Shown here piece by piece: positions 30,226 to 40,380 of a stretch of 64,000 bases of DNA (positions are counted from its first letter, which is position 1; the number at the start of each line of letters is the position of its first letter). The DNA is from Bimuria novae-zelandiae CBS 107.79 (Eukaryota; Ascomycota; Dothideomycetes; Pleosporales; Didymosphaeriaceae), in assembly GCA_010015655.1 (NCBI GenBank), contig ML976660.1, positions 186,001-250,000 on the forward strand, given 5' to 3'. A program made the position numbers and the translations under genes. The notes below the pieces were generated by a model. It was not told the DNA's origin. It saw only the letters and a list, made by a program, of their open reading frames with translations, and ran no database searches.

Positions 30226-31077
30226 TCAGGCAGTGCTTGCAGCGGGAACTGGAGGCTTCTTCAGGCCAGGAACCGGAGGGGTCGGTGTAGACTTCGGTGC
30301 GTGTATGTCCATGGGGAGAATCTCCGTCTTCAACTCGCGCGTCTTCTTCTGCTTGGGCTCCGGCGCCTTATCATTCTCCTGGACGTAGAACTTGCGCAGC
30401 AGCATGATGGCCTCCTCTCTGAAGATACCGCCGGTAACAGGATAGGGCGGGTCGACGCTTGGACTGACATGGTCAGTAACGTATTTGTTCAATGTTGTAT
30501 ATACGTACTCTGAATGGATGTTGAGCACGCCACCCGTACCCCCAAAGCGCTCGTTCCAGCATCCAAAGTAGACGGCTCGAATGCCGTACTGACGCAGCAT
30601 CGAAGCGCACATGACGCAGGGTTCAACAGTAACATAGAGATCGGTCTCCTTCAGAGTGCTGACAGGGTGCTTTGATAAAATGCCAGCCAAAGCGACGAAC
30701 TCTGCGTGTCTGGTGCCATTGAGGGTGCGGTTCGTCTCATTCATACCGCGACCAAAGATCTCGCCATCCTTGACAAAGACACAGCCAACGGGTGTCTCAT
30801 CGCTCTTAAGCGCTAATTCGGCCTATCATTGATTCACCAGTCAGCTACCAAGCCAAGCGTAAAAAGTAACAAGGCTAGGGCGAGGGTGAGGCACCATGTT
30901 TATAGCCTCACGCATGAAGCGTTCGTGATACTCTCTCTCCTCCGGTTTCATATCGTCAGCGTCGTGATCTGCAGACTGGTCTTGGCGCGGCTGTTGCTCG
31001 TCGTTCTTGAAACGGTGGTTGGAGTCTGGCATCGCGTCGGGGGCTTCGCCCGAAGGCGAGCTAAACACGCTGCCCAT
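30226..31077 (-). CDS. TAD2: tRNA-specific adenosine deaminase, Tad2 type
   Basis: Minus strand, three exons: 30895-31077, 30509-30822 and 30226-30463 (244 residues). Introns are 72 bp (donor GTGCCT, GATAG acceptor) and 45 bp (GTACGT...GTCAG). The zinc-dependent deaminase core is complete: TPVGCVFVKDGEIFGRGMNE, the proton-shuttle HAE at residues 100-102, and the zinc-binding PCVMC at 129-133, followed by AVYFGCWNERFGG and PPYPVTGGIFREEAI. Tad2 with Tad3 converts A34 to inosine in tRNA anticodons and is essential in yeast. The 45-bp intron is a multiple of three without a stop, so retention would insert 15 residues. A Lys/Pro-rich tail (PEPKQKKTRELK) ends the protein. The ATG at 31077 (MGSVFSSPSGE) is the first in frame. 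Confidence 0.9.
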
Positions 31078-31544
31078 ATGTGTTCCTTCCTTTTGTGTCT
31101 CAGGAACTCGTGAGTAGGATCCAAAAATAAACCCCCAAAAACGTAAGCTGCGACCGCCGCAGTGCACAGTGTGTGGGCAAGTGAGACCCTGGGCAGTACT
31201 TTCCGGGAAAGCACGCTAATTAGTGGAGCACTCGCCGCCCGTTACGTGGAACTTCTGGAAACCGACGACTCCGACTCCGACTCCAACAGATCATCACAGC
31301 TGCCAGGCACCCGCATTCACGACACTTTCGCACAGTACAGCGCCACTCCTGCATACGCGTCACATCCCCCGCCACTATTTATTCAAAGAAGGACTTCCAA
31401 CAAGGCCAAGGTCGCCTCGTTTGCTTGGTGAACGGCTGAGCTCCCGCGCCTCAATAGAGCTACCCAACAGCTCTATACTCCTACACCCCACCACCCGCCA
31501 CGCCGCGCGCAACAATAGGTCTCTGAGAAGCCAGAAACATCATC
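31078..31544. other. Divergent promoter between TAD2 and TVP18
   Basis: 467 bp between the two start codons, with no additional gene seen. It must contain both promoters. Confidence 0.45.
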
Positions 31545-32357
31545 ATGACGCTTGCAGAAGAGTTCAGATCGAGGAATTTCAGTAAGAAGCCCGATGTCTG
31601 GGAGCCATGGAGAACATGCTGACATGGCTCGTTGGGCAGGCATTTACGCCCAATGGTCAGTCTCTCTTCGTTCCAAGCATTTTTTTCACCTCCCATCGCC
31701 GTCGCATCAATGCTTGGATACTCTGGGTATCCGGAGAGGCGCATTGCAGTGGCCAGTGGTACCGAGCTTTGTCCTCCAGGCAAACCACAACGAGCGTCCT
31801 GTAATGCGCTCATTGAATCGGCTTTGCGACCTCATACTGGAGTTTGGAAATAGATAAAAGCGTGCTCAGGCACGATGCACAAGCACAAGGGAACATAATG
31901 CTAACGGGTGGACAGGACTGGCGTGATCTGCATATTCCTCTGCTTTGCCCTAGGAATATCCAACCTTTTCAACGCGAATTGGGTCATTGCGTTCAGTATC
32001 GTGTGCCTGTAAGCATCACAACGACCTGCCTGAAACTGATTTCTAACAGCCCACAGAATATACGCGCCCGTCATCCTATTCCTCGAAGTCCCGCTCCTGC
32101 TTCGCATCTGCCCAACCTCGCCCAAATTCGACACCTTCATCCGCAAATTCGAGACAAATTACCTCCGCGCCGGACTCTATCTCGTCATGAGCATCATACA
32201 ATGGGCTAGCATAGCCGCGAGAGTGACGAGCTTGATTGCTGCAGCTGTGGTGTTGTTGTTCGCCGCTATCTTCTACGCGCTCGCAGGACTCAAAGGCCAG
32301 GCATTCCAGGGTAGCAAGACCCTGGGTGGACAGGGCGTTGCGCAGATGATCATATAG
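31545..32357 (+). CDS. TVP18: TVP18 Golgi membrane protein
   Basis: There are four exons: 31545-31581, 31640-31655, 31916-32008 and 32057-32357 (447 nt, 148 residues). The protein starts MTLAEEFRSRNFS, the family's standard start. The 16-nt second exon supplies IYAQW, and exon 3 continues TGVICIFLCFALGISNLFN. Exon 4 encodes IYAPVILFLEVPLLLRICP, KFDTFIRKFETNYLRAGLYL and ends FYALAGLKGQAFQ then LGGQGVAQMII, the conserved Tvp18 C-terminus. Four hydrophobic segments are expected. Tvp18 is a late-Golgi/Tlg2-vesicle membrane protein in yeast with a role in trafficking that is not essential. Introns are 58, 260 and 48 bp. No single long ORF reveals this gene because the exons are short. Confidence 0.88.
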
Positions 32358-33796
32358 GCGACAAGGACATGCGGGGGACTTGCGAATTGCGTAGGAACGG
32401 TTAGAGAAGCTGCAAAGCTCAACAACATTTGTATGATGAATTGGGCGCTTTCCAGTCTCACTGGTGGAAGCATTTTCGGGACGGCTACATGTTCTATATG
32501 CGCACGACGGTCGGGTAACTTTTCGGACTCATGATTTCCAACTTTTATGTACCATCAATCGACAGCTCGGCGTTCATCACGGTGGGATTGATCAAAAAGA
32601 TGGTCTATTTCGATTTTCTGGTCTCGAGCATAGCAATTGATTGTTCTATACAAGTCCCTCTCTAGAGGCCATCGGTAATATTGACCGAGGTCCTTCTCGC
32701 GTGGAGAAAGCTACGTAACGCCTGCATACAAGTCCCACATGACGACCTTTCGAAGGGAAAACACATGATCTTCTGAGCTTTAGTCGAGCATACCACGTCA
32801 CAATAGAATTTCCATCTTATAAGATCACCTTGTAAGATCCAGTCGCAAAGGATCATGACACCAGGAGCGAAGATCCCACGGTCTAGAGTACCTACGCTGA
32901 TGCTCAGACGAACGCTTTCCTGCAGCGGGAGCCTCGCGGGCGACGTTCGCTTGGGGCATGTCACCTGCAAATTGTTGAATGGCCGGAAGGGCCCCAGGAA
33001 CGGGTTGCGTGCCCTGTCCCGTGATCACGACGGCGGGCGCGGGGAACGCTAACGCAGGGTGGTGTTGGCGGGAGAACGAAGCGTGGCTGTGAAGAAACTG
33101 CTCGGTGGGGAGAGAAATGCCTCAATCGAACGGTGGAGGCATCGAATTGAAGTTGCAGATGCATGTGACTGCATGTTGTGTCATCCTGGGTTCGGTGCTT
33201 GGCTTCGAAGGCTTCTATCGATCGTTGGCATAATACGAGGCGCGGTATTGGCGCGTGTATCTATCATTTGTTACGGCCGGGGTAGGGGGCCTTTTCTTGT
33301 TTTGCACGGTGATCGATTTCTGCATGCACGTTCAAAGACGCCAGGGCTGAGCTTTGCATCATTGGCGGGTCGCTGCGATACCCATACTTAACTTAAGCTC
33401 ACGATCGCTTCACTGGGGCCACCGGTTTGCGTCTTCTTTCACGCTGATCCTGCTTTTGAAGCTTCATCTTCTGTTTGTGAGATTTTCAGAGCACTCAATT
33501 GCGCGATTCCGAGGTGAGTACATACCTGTCTCGGCCTTGTCTGATACGCAACGTCAAGCTGTCACAACGGCCAGGCCCTCATTGGCTGGCTGGGTGGAGG
33601 GCGCGTCTTTGCTGCCGAAGCTGCGCGCAGACGTGGGCTTGTTGCTGCCAGGGCTTTCCTGGCGGCGATTCGACCATTGTGTGCTTGTCTCGCAAGTTGC
33701 GTTTCGACCATTGAAGACGCAAGCATCACTAACGTGCTCTTGAGAGCTCCTCGACCATACCTCATCCACCACCACACCCACGCTACTCTATACGCA
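32358..33796. other. Intergenic region, no gene supported
   Basis: About 1.4 kb between TVP18 and AIM21, both plus strand. A minus-strand open stretch near 32830-33060 (VITGQGTQPVPGALPAIQQ) reads like a protein but lacks a start and I could not place it in a gene model. A pyrimidine-rich leader precedes AIM21. Confidence 0.4.
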
Positions 33797-36700
33797 ATGG
33801 CTACTCCGCCGCAAATACCGCCGCGTCCGTCGCGAGCTCAGAACACGACGCCAGGTTCGACCCACATGGACGTTCCCAAGATCCCCCCACGTCCGAAGCG
33901 CAGCGTCGACCGATCCATCTCTCCCAACCGGGACAATTTTGCCCGGTCTCCTCTGAACGACCCCTCGTTCCTGCACAACGGGCCCCCTCCACAGAAGGAG
34001 AGCCAGCTCGGCGCTGAGGTGCCGGCCCGCCCGCCCAGCGTCAGTCTGCCTTCGCTCGGCGAGGAAGGCTCCGAATACGCGAGCTTCCAGGATCTCTCCA
34101 AGACGCTCACGAACCAGAGCCAGAGCGGCGAACCTCCGGAGCAGACAAAGCAGGTCGCGGGCGACCTGCCTCTGCATGCGCCTAAGGCATCGCTCCCGAG
34201 CTCCACCGCGAAGAGCAGGATCCAGACGGTGACGCGCACCGACTCAGAAACTGCCGCTGCCGCCGGCTTTGGCAAGCAGCTTGCTCCGGAAGCAAACCCG
34301 TCGGGAGACTCCAGCCGCTCCGTTTCCTCGCGCCCCAGCTCTGTGTACAAGGACGAGGAGGAACATGGCATTCCTGAGATTGGCGTCCAGGTGCCCATGC
34401 TCCGCCATGCGGGGGACGTGCAGGCGCCGACTCCCTCGCCATACGAGCAGAGCGTGTCGACAGGAGTCGGCTACTTTAATAAGGGAGACAAGCCCCGCCA
34501 TCACAGCAGAACCAAGAGCGGCCGTGAAATCTTCCATGGGCCTCCCGGCAGCTACGGCCTCCATGGTCACGGAAAGATCGGAAACGACGAGTTTGAACAA
34601 ACTTGGTATGCGAAGCATCCAGAAGACTTGAAGCGTGAAAAGGCCGGCGAGTACGGCCCGCACATTCAAGAGAACCGGAAGGACTATCATTGGAGCACAG
34701 ACAAGCTCGACAAGATTGTGCGCAGTGCAGGCGCGCAGGGTATTGGGATGGGTACGCTTCATACGGTTTCGTTGCCAGCAACTGGCTGAGATACTAATCT
34801 AAATTACAGGTACTTCTCGTGAAGCTGTCAGTACGCCCGACGAACAAATTGGGTACATGGCAAGCGAGGAATACGCGTCGCGCATGGCCTCTCCTAGACC
34901 CCCAACGGGTCGTCCTGCTTCGATTAGCGGGAAGAGCGCGCCCGTTGCCGAATCTCCGCTTCGCCAGCAGAACTTCCCGGCTGAGGTCCCCACCAGGCAA
35001 AAGACCCACGAGAGCGAAGCTGACGAGAACGTCATCCACATCGATCCCCCTAATCGCCGCGAGAGCAAGGTCCACGGCGGTGGCTACGACCCGCCCGCCC
35101 ACGATCTGGGCCGCAAGGCCGGCAACACGGACGAAGAGGGCGGTTGGGTGTCGGAACGCGGGTATGGTATGCCCATCCTCGCCTCCGACGAGATCCAAAA
35201 GGATCCTGAATCCGAGTGGAGACAACCTGCCGTCCCGCCTGAGCTGGAGCATCGTGGTAGCGGCGAATACACCGTCAATGAAGAGGGAACTCCGGCCTAC
35301 ATCACGAAGCAGAGCACCCACAGCCGACCGCATAGCAGGAGCTCGAGCAGAAACAGCAACCAGCCCAACCCTTCTCGCATCATTTCGCCGCCGCAATTTG
35401 ACCGCGGTGGCACCCCTCTCGATTCGATGAAAGAGTACGAACCTCTATTCCCAGAAGATGACAACGCCGCGAAGAAGGCCAAGTCGCCTGTTGATAAGAT
35501 CAAGAAGCGACCCGACCTTGCGCGCCACCAATTTCCTAGCCAAGACGTGTGGGAAGACACTCCCAGCAGTCTGCAGCTACAAACTACTGTCGATACTCCT
35601 CAAGCGCCCGAAGAGCCCAAGACGGCGGGCCCCGAACCTGACGCTGCCCAAGTCTTTGAGAACCCCCAGGCTGAGCACGAGCGAAAGGAGAATATTACTC
35701 AAGAGGACCAGCAGTCTTTCTTGCCCGAACACACGAGGAAGTTCGCTAATAAGCACCTGAGGAATGTATCTGATACTGGTCGCCCAGGTGTACAACGTTT
35801 CCCTAGCCAAGATATCTGGGAAGACACCCCCGAACATTTCAATCTGCAGACCACTGTTAGCACGCCTCAGACGCCGGACATCAATGAGTATGCGGACGAG
35901 TCGCCTGTGGCTACAGAGAAGCCCACCCTTCCGGCCAGGCCGAATCTTCCTGCTCGTCCGCAGGCCGCAAAGGAGACTTCACCCGTCGACAAGAAGGCGC
36001 CTACTCTCCCTGAACGGCCCAAACCTCAGGTTCCTATTCGTCCCAGCAAACCTTTGACCAAGTCTTCGGATAAAGTACCCACCGTTGGAGGCCCCACAGA
36101 CGAGCGAGGAAACGCGGGCCTAGAATCGCAGCAGAAGGAGCAGAAAGCCAAGCCTCCCGTCCCTGCCCGTCCCGGCGGTTCTAAGATTGCCGCGTTGCAA
36201 GCAGGCTTCTTACAGGACCTGAACAGCAAGCTTGGCCTCGGCCCACCAAAGGTCAAGGAGCCCGAACCAGAGAAGGAAGATGAGCCACCGAAGCCCTTGG
36301 AAGATGCCCGTAAAGGCCGAGCCAAGGGCCCGCAGAGGCGCAAACCCACAAAGTCGCCAGCCCCTGCAGCTGCAGCTCCTGCCACTTTCACTTCCACAAC
36401 CACTGGCCCACAGACCCTGTCCATCGGCATCGTCAGCACGCTCTGGCAGATCGGCGAGACCGGCGCCGTCGACGTCCCGACCGCAGAGCTCAGCGCAAAA
36501 ATGCTCGACGCGCTCAAGCCGTCTACCTCACACACCTCTTCCGGCGAAGACACCCTCGCGCCGCCCGGGACAGAAGTTTTCAAGGACACAGACAATATCC
36601 TAGAAAAGGAAGAGCATGTCGAACCCGACGAGGCCTCTCTCGAGCCGTCCTACATGAAGGACGTGACGCCTAGGGTTGCGGCTGACGAGCTAAGGGAAGA

Positions 36701-36920
36701 GGCGCCCGAAGAACCTATTCCGGAGCAGACGGCGGGGAGGACGGATCGTATTACGGTGGATCCAACGGAGGCGGAGCCCGTGCTCGAGGAGAAGGTTCCG
36801 GGGGGTGGGGTGAGCGCTGATGAGAAAGAGGGGTTGAAGGGGGAAATTGAGGAGGAGGCGGGGGAGAAGTTGAAGGAGGGCAGTGGGGAGGAGATGGCGG
36901 GAGAGGTCACGTCGAAATAG
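33797..36920 (+). CDS. AIM21: AIM21-like actin-patch protein
   Basis: There are two exons, 33797-34751 and 34810-36920, joined over a 58-bp intron (GTACGC, ACTAAT, TTACAG) to give 1021 residues. The sequence is low-complexity and proline-rich throughout (PPQIPPRPSRA, PPVPARPGG, PTLPARPNLPARPQ), typical of ligands for SH3 domains. The family signature is GGSKIAALQAGFLQDLNSKL followed by GLGPP, near residue 790. A repeated motif FPSQD(V/I)WEDTP with a downstream LQTTV-TPQ occurs near residues 560 and 649. In yeast Aim21 works with Tda2 at cortical actin patches to tether capping protein and limit barbed-end assembly. The last 150 residues are acidic. The ATG at 33797 follows a CT-rich leader. 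Confidence 0.85.
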
Positions 36921-37543
36921 ACGAATTGGCGTGGTGGCATATCTTGAAGGGAGAAACTTTTGTGCGTTTCATGGAGAGAGAGGTACAACGTGGATGTGTG
37001 TAGGTAGTCAGCTGGGTAGTTATCACATCGATTTGTCTTGTCTTGTCTTGATCATGTTCTCTTTCTCTGTATCTCATGTACAACAGGCTCCTAAACTCTA
37101 GAGGGGATTTGATCTACGCTAGGAAATGCGCTTCCGAGCTTACACGTATAATGTAGTTAGTAACTGCTGCGCATCCCTTCCCCAAAAGCGTCGGAATATC
37201 CCAAAAACCATTCCACCACCACCACCACCACCACCACCACCACCACCACCACCTCCTCTTCCTTATCGGTACCATACTAGAGATCCCTAGGTCCGCAAGC
37301 ACCGCAGCATAGCATAGCCTAAGACAACAACACCATAGCGCAACCTCCTAGCCTTGTGCTAGTAGTTAGATGTACAGCGCGCTGGCATGTCGGACTTTTA
37401 CAATGGACCGCTCATACTTATCCACCCACTCTGCTCTCCTCTACCATACCCGACTAATGTACAGAGCCAGCGTAAACTCATGTCACTGCTGGCACGCCAC
37501 GCTGTACACCCACCTCGCCCCGCTAATTCTGCCAGGCCGACTT
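36921..37543. other. 3' UTR and spacer with a CCA microsatellite
   Basis: Convergent region between AIM21 and the zinc-knuckle gene. It contains the simple repeat at 37213-37253 and no other feature that I can support. Confidence 0.45.
37213..37253. repeat. (CCA)n microsatellite, about 13-14 units
   Basis: An uninterrupted trinucleotide run in a non-coding spacer. It is likely to be length-polymorphic between strains. Confidence 0.95.
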
Positions 37544-37915
37544 CTAGGTTCCCCCTTGCCTTTCCGACACGGCTGTTTTATATAGTGGTATTGCGTGGCT
37601 AGAGAAGTTGCGGGACGAAAGAATCGAGCGGAACGGGTCTCGTCTGGTCGGTGTATCTGCGTGGTTGATGGTGAGGGCTTGGTCGGATGTCGTCTTCTGA
37701 TTGATCGTTCTGCAGGTGAGACGGAGAGCCATCGTGCGAAACATGTAAGAGATGTCTTTGTAGCCTGGCGGATGGACAAGAAATCCACAGATCATTTCGA
37801 GCAGCTCAACAGGAAGATCCGAAAGCTTGGGCCCCTTGCTACGCTTCTTGGAGGGAAATTGGGTCACAGTGTGGCCTGGCTTTTTGCACCGGAAACACCG
37901 ACCGCGGAAAGCCAT
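37544..37915 (-). CDS. Short zinc-knuckle/F-box-like protein, possibly truncated
   Basis: The minus-strand ORF of 123 residues starts at the ATG at 37915. It opens with a CCHC-like knuckle, CFRCKKPGHTVTQFP, in which the fourth ligand expected as Cys is Phe. An F-box-like helix follows, LSDLPVELLEMICGFLVH, then MALRLTCRTINQKTTSDQA, the LRL-CR pattern that usually begins the LRR part of fungal F-box proteins. The frame then ends at 37544 without the several hundred further residues such proteins normally have. It may be a truncated gene, or an unseen intron may lead to more exons. The function is unknown; an SCF ubiquitin-ligase adaptor is the family expectation. Confidence 0.5.
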   Translation of the reverse strand: MAFRGRCFRCKKPGHTVTQFPSKKRSKGPKLSDLPVELLEMICGFLVHPPGYKDISYMFRTMALRLTCRTINQKTTSDQALTINHADTPTRRDPFRSILSSRNFSSHAIPLYKTAVSERQGGT

Positions 37916-38421
37916 GGTATGTTGTGTTCAGAAGCTGCACAGCTAGCTGACTGACTTGTAAGAATTCCCGCAAGTTCGTAGTGACAAAAACAAATAAAAC
38001 TAGACCAAAGGCGTAACCGGCTTCGTTCCCCAATTGTGTACAGAATCGATTGAGCTTTGTGTAGCGAGTAAACAAGAAGGCGTCACCCACAGGCAAATGA
38101 CGGCTGAGGAAGAAACTCCGCAGCAGATACGTAGGCGCGGAGAGGTAAAGACCTGGGGGTTCAGAGTCGCCCCGTTAGCATCAGTAGCTATGACCTTGGC
38201 ATGGACGGTGAAGCGTGAATGCAAATGAGGACAAAGCGCTAGCGAACGCTCGGGCTCCAGCTCCAGCTGGGTTAAAAGCAGATCACGTGCGGAGCCCTGG
38301 ACCTCAGGACCTCAGGATGTCTGGAGTAGTACCGGCGCTTTGTGGCTTCATGACTCCAGTGCACAGGCAATAACGGGTAGATATTGGCAACAGCTTCATT
38401 GCGTGAGAACAAAAATGTGTG
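37916..38421. other. Flank of the transposon block, no gene seen
   Basis: Normal-composition sequence between the zinc-knuckle gene and the left terminal repeat of the 6.46-kb transposon block. Confidence 0.45.
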
Positions 38422-39300
38422 TAGCGTATTCCACATGCGAGCTGCGCACCCGGGCGAGCTACGCGCTTTTGCCAAACCCACACTAACTTATAATTAACGT
38501 ATAATAGCTTAATAAAATAATAGTTAATCTACTTTATAAGAAGTAAATATATAGCTTACTTTATAATTTATTTTTAATAACTAAATCTAGTTAGTCTAAC
38601 GAGCTACTACTACGTATAATATGTCTAAATTTACGCTACGTAATAAAAGCACTAGTATTCTCTTATATACTAAAATATAATTAAACTTAATAAAGCTTAT
38701 AAAATAAAATAAAAATTGTTTAGTATATTTTAGACCTTATTAAGTAAAGATATCTTATAATTTTTGTATAAACTTAAAATATAGTAAATACCTTATTAGC
38801 TATACGTAACTAAAATTAAGTTAATAAAAATTACTTATTAAAATTTAATTATAAGCTAAACTACTTAGAAATACTATATAAGGATCTTACTATTATATTA
38901 AATTAGTTTTAACTTGTATAGAACGTAAAGATAAAGTATAGTATATAAGATAGAGATATATAGAATTTTAATAAATTTAGTTTTATAATAGGCGTAATTT
39001 TAATAAGCTAAAAAGTTATTACTTGCTTTAAAAAGTATAGAAAGCTAAAATAAGTATAAAGTGATAATAAAAAGTAAATACTAATAATACTAAATATTAG
39101 TAGCTTAAGGTAAAAGATCTTAGCCTTTATTATTTTATAGGTACAGATATACCTTACTAGCTAGTATACTAAAGATAACCTACTTTCCTAATAAAAAAAT
39201 TATAGTTTCTAAAAATAGCTAAATAATAAATAAGCTTAAAGTTACGTAGATTAAGTACTTTAACGCGTATATAAAGCGCTATATATAGGGCATATATGTA

Positions 39301-39375
39301 ACGTGTTCCACCAGTTAGTGGGACATACTAGTTAGTGGGACATACTAGTTAGTAGGACATACTAGTTAGTGGGAT
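39301..39375. repeat. Tandem 17-20 bp subterminal repeats at the inner element's left end
   Basis: Four near-identical units of AGTTAGTGGGACATACT follow each other directly behind the terminal ACGTGTTCCACC. The third and fourth carry G-to-A/C-to-T changes. Two units survive at the right end. They are probably transposase-binding sites. Confidence 0.8.
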
Positions 39376-39980
39376 ATTCTACTAAAACTAACGTAGCTTT
39401 CTGCACGATAGTTTAATAATATAATAATTAAATTTAATATAAAAAGATTAATATATTAGCTATAATCTCTAGGTAACTAAGTCCTTTTGTGGCCTTACTT
39501 ATGGTAGTTACTATATATAGGTAGTGCTCGTGGTCCTGCACGGTCCTCCTACTCTACCTACTAGAGCACCCTTCTAGCCTCTATAGCTAGCCTTTAACCT
39601 TCCTTAACCTATAAAGCCCCTTTAAAGGTAATATACTATCTGCGTCTATTTTATTTTTATTTATAATAATAATTAGTAGCTTATAGCTTTCTAACTGCCT
39701 TTACTAAGATAGTTACTAAGTTTATTATAAGCTAATAGCCTTTAATAAGCTATATAATAGCTTAGCTTATAAAGCTCTAAAACTATTACTATAAATAATT
39801 ACGTATAAGCCTAGCCTGCTACTTAACCTAAGTAGTAGTATAAGGGTCTTAGCTGTAACGGCCAGCGATAATGCAGCCTTGCGGCTGGTGGATTGGCGCT
39901 ATGTACAAAGACTCAAAGCTAAAGAAGAGAAAGGGATCGAGAGGGCCGAGCAGGCGGCATATAGTCTGCCGCTGTCTGGT

Positions 39981-40090
39981 AACTGCCATCTCAATGCTGC
40001 GACTGCCCTCTCAGTGTAGTAGCTGCCATCTCACTGCTGCGACTACCCTCTCAGTGTAGCAGCTGCCATCACAGCGTGGTAGCTGCCATC
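39981..40090. repeat. 40-bp tandem repeat
   Basis: Units of 40 bp at 39981-40020 and 40021-40060 (AGCTGCCATCTCACTGCTGC then GACTACCCTCTCAGTGTAGC) are followed by 20-bp and 10-bp partial units at 40061 and 40081. They lie just downstream of the transposase relic on its strand, within the GC-normal patch. Confidence 0.8.
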
Positions 40091-40152
40091 CATCGCCCTT
40101 GTGACGATGCCCAGATCACAGCAAGTCCCACGATCGTCACATTAGCTGTCTA

Positions 40153-40380
40153 TGCTGCCTTAGCGCCTGCTACTTTCCCTGGTGGTGACGGTGTCCTGAC
40201 TACAGTCAGGCATGAGAGGGCCCGATCTGGCCAGGGAGGCACCAGCCCTGTCGCTCGAAAGCCAGCCTTGATGTTCTGCTCTGTGAAGACAACCCTACGT
40301 ACGCGTGGGTAGATTGATAGGAACTCCTCCTTGTCTACATAGTAGATACCTTATTAGGCAAGCTTAGCAACCTCATGTCT
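40153..40380 (-). pseudogene. Transposase (DDE, Fot1/pogo) C-terminal relic in a GC-normal patch
   Basis: The minus strand reads RHEVAKLA, two stops, then GIYYVDKEEFLSIYPRVRRV, VFTEQNIKAGFRATGLVPPW, PDRALSCLTVVRTPSPPGKV. The order HEV-K-A..G-..D-E-FL--YP..FT--NI--GF-ATGLVP--P..LS is the conserved C-terminal block of fungal Fot1/pogo transposases. The patch 39860-40320 has normal GC content inside a block that is otherwise severely AT-biased, so this piece escaped or postdates the mutation. Upstream coding is destroyed. Confidence 0.75.

Noticed and set aside
32830..33060. Minus-strand stretch reading VITGQGTQPVPGALPAIQQFAG
   Set aside because: Reads like a secreted-protein segment, but there is no ATG or signal peptide and the frame ends soon on both sides.
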